64,000 bases of DNA, taken from contig JAHBMJ010002304.1 of the NCBI GenBank assembly GCA_018398765.1, positions 1 to 64,000 on the forward strand. Reading direction: 5' to 3'. This stretch comes from Chromera velia (taxonomy: Eukaryota > Sar > Chromeraceae). The number at the start of each line of letters is the position of its first letter. The stretch's first letter is position 1. Below are positions 56,950 to 64,000 of this stretch, piece by piece. Both the position numbers and the translations under genes were made by a program. Below the pieces are notes generated by a model. The model was not told the DNA's origin and made no database searches. It worked only from the letters and a program-made list of their open reading frames with translations.

Positions 56950-59900
56950 TCAAACAAGGGTAAAGAAAGTGCAATCGGTAAAGAAAGTGACTAGTGGTTC
57001 GGTCCCCCACATCTGTGTTGACAGGGATTTGATACGTGGAAGATGTTTGACCACGCTTTCGAATACGGTGGCTTCAGCTGCTGTGCTGCTCCCGTGCTTG
57101 TGATTGTATTTCTCTGTGTGCCAGCTTATACAATTCTCCCATGGATTCACCAGCTCTAACGCCTTCTCGGGTGTCCATCCTTCCTCTACGAGGAAAATCA
57201 GCCAACCCAGCCTCCCGCTATAGGTCTTACGGGAATAGGCAGAGTCAGGCATGATCGCTAGCATCAATCTCTTCAGACGGTTCATTGCTCTCATACGGAG
57301 GGGCTCTTTCTTTTCTTTGAGCATTTCTATTACTCTGATGCTTGCCCACATAATCCGTCTGCAAGGCTATGTGGAGTGACAGCTCAACACATCAGCCCAC
57401 ACCCGTCTGTTCGGTCGCGTCCTCACCATCCAGTGAAGCACTCCGTTGATGTTTCTCATCAGGAGTTCCAACCTTCCTTCCTTCTCTTTCTCCGTTGCAG
57501 GTTCAAGCTCGGCTGCTCTGACTTCTCCCCCCTTTCTTTTCTCCCCCAAAACCCTCCAGATGGCATCCGTGTTCACCCCTCTGCAGTAGGACTCTTGGGA
57601 GATTTCAGCTGTGCTATGGGAGAACATGAAGTCCATACCTGCATATTTGATTGATGACTGAGGGGAGAGCTCCCGCAGGTGCCCCCAATCGAACTTTGTC
57701 TTCAGAAACTTGATCTCTCCCTCCATCTCCTTTTTTCTTTTCCTTCCCCCAAACACGTCGTCAATCCCGTTGATCTGAACACCATCAGCAGCCTGTTCAG
57801 ATTCTCCTACCTTGATCGCAACCCCCGTCTCTACGCGTTTGTAGCCTGCCTGTCCCTGCACTTCGGTAAGGCTCTTGTCGAATATGTTTCCTGAGTAGGG
57901 CATTCCATACAGGCCCTTCTCAATCAACTGCAACTCCCCCGGCTTGATGGCCAGGGCGGCTCTGCACAGCTCTGCGTAGTCTTCATCATTGATGTCATCA
58001 TAGGGGTTTGTATCTAGGATTTCAGGTAGCCAATCAGGGATGATGATGGCTGCGTGTTTCTCACTTCTGTTAGGGGCTGTAAGGAATGCACCACAGATGT
58101 CTCCGGCAAACAGATTCAGAGAGAAAGTCAAAGAGAAGATAGTAAAGATCAGAATAGCCCAGACAGAAGGTGTGCCAACATAAGTATCGACCGCCCTCTT
58201 GTCCGTGAAACCCTTACCAAAGCACCTCGCTTTCGGCTTTCTGTTGATTCTCTGCTTCTGCCTTCTTTCGTTCTCATCCCCAGTTCTTTTTATCCTTCCT
58301 TTCCTGCCCTTGTACTTCTGGGGCTGTTCCCCCTCTCTGTCGTACTACAGCCTGTCACCTTTGGCCATGGTCTGTCTTGATTGTGCTGCCTTCTCTTCTT
58401 CCTGTCTGTTCTCTTCCTTCTCTTTCTCTGCCTGCTAGGCTTCCTTTTCTTTCCATGTCAGCCTCCAGCCTATTTGCATAACAGAGTCAACTTCCTTCCT
58501 ATCGACTACCCTGCCCAGAACCCCCTTACCTACAATGTTCTTCAACCACTCGTCTCGGCACGCGATATCGAAGTCCCCCTTTGCGACCTCCTCCGGGAGT
58601 GCAGGAGTCTGAGTGGACCCCTGCTTGAAGCCATCGGGGACCGTGAGTGGGTGCTCAGGGTCGGGGCCCAGGTAGAAGCAGTCATGGGTAGGGGCAAGGA
58701 AGAAGACGTTCTGAGCGGGAGGTCGTTCACTCAGGTCAAACCCGGGAGGTCCTCCACTAGATCTCTCTCCATTGTCCCTCATCTCTTCCTGCTCTGCCTC
58801 CCTGTTCCTTCTCTCTTCACCCAACTGCCCACCAGTCAGAGCATCAAGTGTAAGATGATTCTCTCCGAAAAGAGAATCGTTGTTGTCACTGTTGTCTCCA
58901 CCCCCCGCAGCTTGAACTTCACCCCCCTCTGCTTGATCTCCGGATTCGGCCTCTTCCTCCCTCTGTGCTGGTGCCTCTTGCTCACACCCTCCCACCTGTG
59001 CAGAGGGAGGGGATGAGATTTCTGCCTCAATGGCAGGAGGCAAATGTCCTCCAGCAAACTCGAAGTACCGGAGGACGTCCGTCTTGCGGACAGTCGTGTC
59101 AGACAGGCCTGCAAACTTCCACTTACCATCTGGCTGCTGCTAGATTTTGGAAGTCACATGGGTACTCTTGCAAGACTTTCCGGTGATAACAAGAGGAGTG
59201 AGTTTGTTGTCAGGTCCACGAATGAGGATGCCAGTGAATCGGTCGTGAGCATCGGCAGGAACGTCTGCGCCGTGCTGTTCAGGGAAATCCACCCCCCCAA
59301 TCGCCTGCACTCCCTCATTTCCATTGTTACCTCCGGCAAGACTGGCAGCAGCCCCGTGCAGAGGGTGGGAGGGAGGGGCATCAGATAAGTTATTTGTAAT
59401 GGGTAGGGGGTGCGGTGGCATCTCCACACTGTCTGGCGCCCAATCAGGACCCCCCCAACAGAACACGATCCCACGCTTTACTGGTTTGACATATTGAGGG
59501 TGGGTTTTGAGGATGTCCCAGACATCTCTGTTTTTAGGTTACGACGGCGGTGCTTTTATTCTTTTTATACAGCCACACCACCTCACTCCCTGCTAGTTCA
59601 ATGCCACTCTCTGCTGTCCTCAACACACCGATATCTCCAATGAGGAATCGGAAGGGAGGAGGGACGCCAAATGCCTTCTCCCACTGACCCGTCCTGAGGA
59701 CTTTGCTGTAGAGCTTTACACGTATCAGTGCCACCCCCCTGGCTTGATGGCCCCAGAGGGATTTGGGACATGAACCGAACCGACGTTTCCATTCGGCTCT
59801 GAGGGCTGCTAGCTCGGTTCTTCTGTAGCGGTTCTTTCCTTCCACAAACCCGAGTGGCCCCTTTTCTCCTGCAGGGTTATCGAGGAACGTCATGCCTCTG

Positions 59901-61375
59901 CGTTCAACAAAATCTCCTAGTGGTCCTCCACGAAATTCGGGTGCCTTGTCACATCGGATTCTGCCTGCTACGGCTTTCGGACCTTCTTTCTGGAATTGAA
60001 CATCCCCAAACGACTCCACAAACTCAATGTGGTCACGCACTCCATCAACAGAGTGGTTACGGGATCTGAGGGGATAGTCGAGATCCATGCCACTGTACTC
60101 ATCTAGTACACTCAGGCAGCATGCGTGAGGCCCGTTGACCTCATCATCATTTGGGAACCAGTGATCGAGTTGCATGATTTGGAAGGGCCCACCCGCATCC
60201 TCATGTCGGGTGGGAACAGGTACTAGAGTGGGAATGGTTGCGTTTTTGAGGGGACACAGCCGGCACTCTGTCTCAAGCCTTTTCCAGTCTCTAGTCCTTG
60301 CGTGCATCCCCCTGCTTGCCAGTGTGGGCTCTAGTTTGTCTCGACCGATGTGTCCGAATCGTCTGTAGTATGCCCTCAGTTCCTCAAAACTGATTGTTCT
60401 CTCTCTGATTGCCCATGCCCCCCCAGTCTTCTGCATTGCTTCTTTGACTTCGTCTACTGTGGGAATGATTGTGGTTGTGAATGGAAGGTTGGAGGTGGCG
60501 TCTCCCTTAGGATTCTCAACTACCACCTCAATGAGAAAACCCCTCGCGTCTCGCACAATCACATAGGAGTCCTTTCCCTCACGACGGAGGAGGGTTTCCC
60601 CCTCCTCATGATCTTCCCGCATCAGATAGGGGACTGGGTCTTCAGTCAGATACACCCACAGGAGCAGAACCTTCCATCCTTTCCCTCTCACTCGATTCTT
60701 TTGGGCAATGCATGCGAGATGAGAGATCTGAATTTTCTTTGGGGATTTTTACAGAGCCACCCCGAATGAACCCTCACATGGCTCACTCCAGACTACCATT
60801 CCCCCAAGCTCTTTCTCCCAGCCGAGAAGTGCAGTCGTACACGAGTCTATGTGCATCCATACAGACAGGCGGCCTGGCAGATCAACTTGACTGACCATTG
60901 ACTGAACTTGTTTTGGGGGATCGGGTGGCTTCCTCTCGATCTCGTGCTCTGGAACCACGTACGCCTTGTGCGTCTCCGTCACGAACCAGGGCTTCGGTGC
61001 CCCGTCGCAGAACTGAAACGTGGTGCCCTGTTGTTGTTTGATGATCCCTCCCTCCGCATCCTGAGAATGTCGCAAAGGGAGAGAGAAAAGAGATGAGAAA
61101 GGAAGAACAGTCATACACATATGCTGTCGAAAATACTCAGAAAGGTGGCCTGCCTTCTGAGATGCTTTCCCAGTCAGGGCATTCTGCCCTCCAAATCTGC
61201 TGACCTCATTATGGTCAGGTGAGTGCCCTTGACCTTTCCACTCGTCAGCAGCATATGCCGCTTTTCCGTTGTATCGACCAGGGCCACCTCCGCGCGCTGC
61301 CTGCATCCCTCCCCATCCTCTGTACGCCTGTGGACGCCCTCTGCCTCGAGGGTTGGATGAGGAAGATGAAGGGGA
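56950..61375 (-). pseudogene. Decayed copia pol (PR-IN-RT-RNase H)
   Basis: The protease motif is MHIDSCTTALL (about 60830), with DSC where DSG is expected. A short stretch just upstream, from VLPFSSLFSLPL to CTCAG at 61059, looks like a small intron. Integrase (60691-59534) has a C-x2-C, then QLDHW, RCDKAPEF and GFVEGKNR supplying the D, D and E residues. Reverse transcriptase (59043-57367) has DEWLKNIVGKGVL, KARCFGKGF, AGDICGAFLTAP, LIEKGLYGMPYSGN and GIDDVFGG with both catalytic Asp. RNase H (57351-56950) has YSGRLG, CISWHT and SSTAAEATV. Stops interrupt at 60749, 59140, 58435, about 58346 and 57367, and the frame changes between integrase and reverse transcriptase. Confidence 0.88.
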
Positions 61376-62389
61376 CTACTGCTGTGCCTTCACCTTCTTG
61401 TCACGGCAGCATTGGGTGAAGTGCCCTGTTCTTTGACAGATGTCGCAATGAGCTGACATCCCGGGGCATTCGTTGTGCGCTAGCCACTCAGCATCGTACT
61501 CCCCCTTCCGACTGCATCTGGAGCAGTCTTTCTGTTCATGGGATCCATTCTGTCCCTCTGCTCTCCCCTGCCGACTCCTTTGATAACCTCCTCTTCCTGA
61601 CCCTGCGTTGCCCCTGCCTCTGCCTCCCCTATAGCCTTTCCCCCTCGGGGGAAACCCTGCACCCCCAACAAATGCAACCTCTTCCTTCACAATGAGAGAT
61701 TTCTGTTTGGGGGGGTTTGGCATAGAGCCTTGTGCTTTGACCCAGATAGGGGGGCCACCAGGAGGCTCATCGATGGCATTGGTATGGGATTTGGCAGCAA
61801 GCCTTTTGGCTTCCGCCATGATCTTGTCATAATCCGACAGATCGTCCTCATCCCAATCATTCTCCATCTTCTTCTGATTGTACCGGGGAAAGCAGGCAAA
61901 CATGGCCTCTCCTCTCAATGATACAGGAACATCGCTCTCTGCGCCACAATTCTTCATTTCCTTCACCAGGGTCTCAAAAGAGTCCACCATCAGTTGGAAG
62001 GATTTATATATATATCCGTTATCGGCAAGGGTCCGCCACTGTCGAGCGTTCTGTTTCTTCTTTGTTCTCGAGGTCTCATCCAGAAGTTGCTTCACCTTGT
62101 CCCTCAATGCATCTCTGTACTTGACCCACTCAATCTTCCCACCAGAACGAAAAGTGGTGTCGAGAGGGTTTTGCTTTTGATCAAACAACAATTGAATGGA
62201 ATTGCCTACAATGTGATGGTTACGAGTTGCTGCGTAAATTCTGCTGGCTTGCCACTGAGCAATTTGCTCTTCTGAGGCGCCAAACAGTTTCTGATCTCCT
62301 TCAGTCTTGTTCTCGTAAGAATCCCACCAGGGCTGAAAGGTGTCATTCGCTCCCAATACAGGGAAAGGCGAACCACCGGAGTCAGACAT
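61376..62389 (-). CDS. copia gag polyprotein
   Basis: An intact 337-codon frame beginning at an ATG 21 bp inside the 5' LTR edge. The N-terminal half has the UBN2/gag-like aromatic pattern (FQPWWDSYENK, ATRNHHIVGNSIQLLFD). A Gly/Arg-rich linker precedes CDICQRTGHFTQCC, a CX2CX4HX4C zinc knuckle that binds the element RNA. The frame ends at TAG with the protease region in the same frame immediately beyond. Confidence 0.85.
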   Translation of the reverse strand: MSDSGGSPFPVLGANDTFQPWWDSYENKTEGDQKLFGASEEQIAQWQASRIYAATRNHHIVGNSIQLLFDQKQNPLDTTFRSGGKIEWVKYRDALRDKVKQLLDETSRTKKKQNARQWRTLADNGYIYKSFQLMVDSFETLVKEMKNCGAESDVPVSLRGEAMFACFPRYNQKKMENDWDEDDLSDYDKIMAEAKRLAAKSHTNAIDEPPGGPPIWVKAQGSMPNPPKQKSLIVKEEVAFVGGAGFPPRGKGYRGGRGRGNAGSGRGGYQRSRQGRAEGQNGSHEQKDCSRCSRKGEYDAEWLAHNECPGMSAHCDICQRTGHFTQCCRDKKVKAQQ

Positions 62390-62409
62390 TCTCTCGCTGG
62401 ATCGTTATC

Positions 62410-62714
62410 AGAAAGATTTATATGTAATCTATCGGCCCTCGGGCCACAGGTACACACAGCACTCTTATGTTGCTCCTATTTCTAGAGCTTGTGTCAACAG
62501 AGTCTCTTTCTCAACTTTATACGAGTAGCAGTCTCTTGTTTTATCTGACCCCTCAATCTGAATTTAATTACCTGCAATGCATGCATTTGTATACATGTAT
62601 TTAATTCTACATGCATGGATTTGCAAGATGTCCACGCACTTGATCTTGGCTCAATGGAAGGACGCTACGCCGCGGAGCCGAGTAGCTGGTGCCGGTCCCA
62701 CTGCGCGTCATTCT
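62410..62714 (-). repeat. 5' LTR of the copia element
   Basis: 305 bp, direct copy of the left LTR, adjoining gag. It should hold the element promoter. In element orientation the sequence immediately downstream, GATAACGATCCAGCGAGAGA, would be the primer site; it does not look like the usual initiator-Met tRNA match. Confidence 0.92.
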
Positions 62715-62719
62715 GGAGT

Positions 62720-64000
62720 AATCAGAAAAAAAACATGGAAAAGAGGAAAGTAAAAAGGAAAAAGATAAGGGTATTCTACACCAATCTTCTAGAATTACAC
62801 AATCACTTTTTTCAAAATATTTTGTTACACATTGTTTTGTTACACATTTTAATAGAATTTTAGTGAATGAATTAATACACACTTTGGTGTGCAGTAATTC
62901 AAACTATCACTTTTAGGAATGCATTAAGTACACACTTTAGTGTGCATTATTTCAAACTATCACTTTTAAGAATGCATTATTACACACTTTAGTATATATT
63001 GATTCCATATTTCATCTTCGTCTTCTTTTTCTTCTTCAAGACGGTTTGAGGGTACTGCTTTTGGAGTAATAGTATTATCAGTAATGCGCCGGGCAGGGAG
63101 AACTTTTGAACACTGAAAGCAGGGATAAAAAGAACAAAGACGGGAACAAGGAGGGTGCCATGAGAAAGACGGTAGATTTATCTAGAATTACTAGTATTGT
63201 ACACTAATTGTTATACACTTTTATGTGTAATAAGGGGGGGGTCAGATATAATTGTTACACATTTAACTTTGTATAACATTACAGGATTGGTGTAGGGTAT
63301 TTTGAAGGGGAATATGAGAGTAAAAGGAGAAAAGAAAATATCAAGAAATATGTAGAAAGCATATACGTTACGCTGTAAGGGACCAGATCCTAGACCAGAC
63401 CCAAAATGCCTTGTCGCTCAGTGGCAGTGCGGCAATGCTACTGGCATTATATTTAGAAGAAGTCCCTCTGTGCAGTTTATAATACTTTATCAGGGTTGCC
63501 GATTTTTCTTGTGATCATAAAACATTTTACAAAGCCGGCCAAGCAGTCTTTGGCCAGCCAAAGCCCTCTGGTCGAAACTGGGTAGACCAACGCCTTGACA
63601 TCAACTGTCACTCAAAATTTATAGGTTGAGAGACAGTGACAGTCTCTAAAAAGAAATACTAGAGCTATATGAGTTCATATAAACTGATTATACAGTCAAA
63701 TTGTGATACAGCTAGTCTGAGCTAGATGGTGATAGAATTTAAGTTTATGTTATAGCATAGTACTAAGAAGTTTGGTAAAAATAGCATAAAATAAATTCAT
63801 TGCCTTATCAACAATTATAGTGTATGGGCAGGACACACAGCCTGGGTGCGTGCAAGCAGATTATCTAACTAGAAGCAGATGGTTTGTCTATAGTGCTCTC
63901 TGCCATACTAGCTGCCATACATAGAAAAAAATATAAGTTTCCAACACTGGCAACATACTGGCAACACAGGTACGACTGGCAGTGGCAGCAGTGCAAGCAA
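62720..64000. other. AT-rich DNA with short tandem repeats
   Basis: At 62868-63000 a unit of about 55 bp (TACACACTTTAGTGTGCA, then TTCAAACTATCACTTTTA) repeats about two and a half times; related TTACACATT motifs continue to 63290. No gene is supportable to the end of the window. Confidence 0.55.

Larger units (their letters stand above)
56417..62719 (-). mobile_element. Ty1/copia LTR retrotransposon
   Basis: Two direct LTRs (56422-56725 and 62410-62714) are flanked by the 5-bp duplication GGAGT at 56417-56421 and 62715-62719. The element reads on the minus strand: gag, then protease, integrase, reverse transcriptase and RNase H. Integrase before reverse transcriptase defines the copia order. 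A purine-rich tract (GATGGAGGGGTG) directly precedes the 3' LTR. Several in-frame stops and one frame change in pol mean this copy is not autonomous. Confidence 0.94.

Noticed and set aside
56950-61378. Reassignment of TAG to a sense codon, suggested by several TAG stops in pol and one in the OTU gene
   Set aside because: The pantothenate kinase and pseudouridine synthase genes both end at TAG in the right place, so TAG works as a stop here.
63414-63450. tRNA-like D-arm (GTCGCTCAGTGGCAG)
   Set aside because: No anticodon arm, T-arm or acceptor pairing could be built around it.

Overview
The window is nuclear DNA of a eukaryote with many introns and abundant repeats. Every confidently read gene is split by GT-AG (twice GC-AG) introns. 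Introns and intergenic DNA are full of microsatellites, minisatellites, hairpin repeats and transposons. The gene set is eukaryotic (RRP5, FRA10AC1, eukaryotic-type pantothenate kinase). One RNA-modifying enzyme starts with a signal-peptide-like segment followed by a basic stretch, as expected for a complex plastid. I infer a photosynthetic protist, most likely a chromerid alga such as Chromera; this is a judgement, not a database match.

Layout. 1-6.6 kb: a minus-strand OTU-protease gene with one in-frame stop, P-element-like transposase remnants and unknown ORFs, flanked by direct copies of a dispersed GC-rich repeat. 6.6-17.4 kb: repeat-rich DNA with pieces of an unrecognised gene family (a coding exon with a broken duplicate 1.5 kb downstream), an 868-bp hAT-like element with an 8-bp target duplication, and a 1.2-kb inverted-repeat unit. 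17.4-25.0 kb: a head-to-head pair, a six-exon GMC oxidoreductase (minus) and FRA10AC1 (plus). 25.0-28.4 kb: AT-rich spacer with a GC-hairpin cluster. 28.4-40.2 kb: a second head-to-head pair, pantothenate kinase (minus, 13 exons in the best model, with a 467-codon low-complexity insertion) and an RluA-type pseudouridine synthase (plus, 7 exons). 41.6-42.6 kb: a possible small plus-strand gene. 43.4-43.9 kb: a large palindromic element. 44.4-55.5 kb: the complete 19-exon RRP5 gene (minus, 1791 codons). 56.4-62.7 kb: a Ty1/copia retrotransposon with both LTRs and a 5-bp target duplication but a broken pol. 62.7-64 kb: AT-rich DNA with short tandem repeats.

The genes do not form a pathway. RRP5 acts in pre-rRNA processing, FRA10AC1 is linked to the spliceosome, pantothenate kinase starts CoA synthesis, and the pseudouridine synthase modifies RNA, possibly in the plastid. 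The splice models were built by hand. For RRP5, GMC, FRA10AC1 and the pseudouridine synthase all exon phases join and the total length is a multiple of three, which strongly supports them. The pantothenate kinase model also closes, but the 3' end of one exon is uncertain. No convincing functional tRNA, rRNA or CRISPR was seen.
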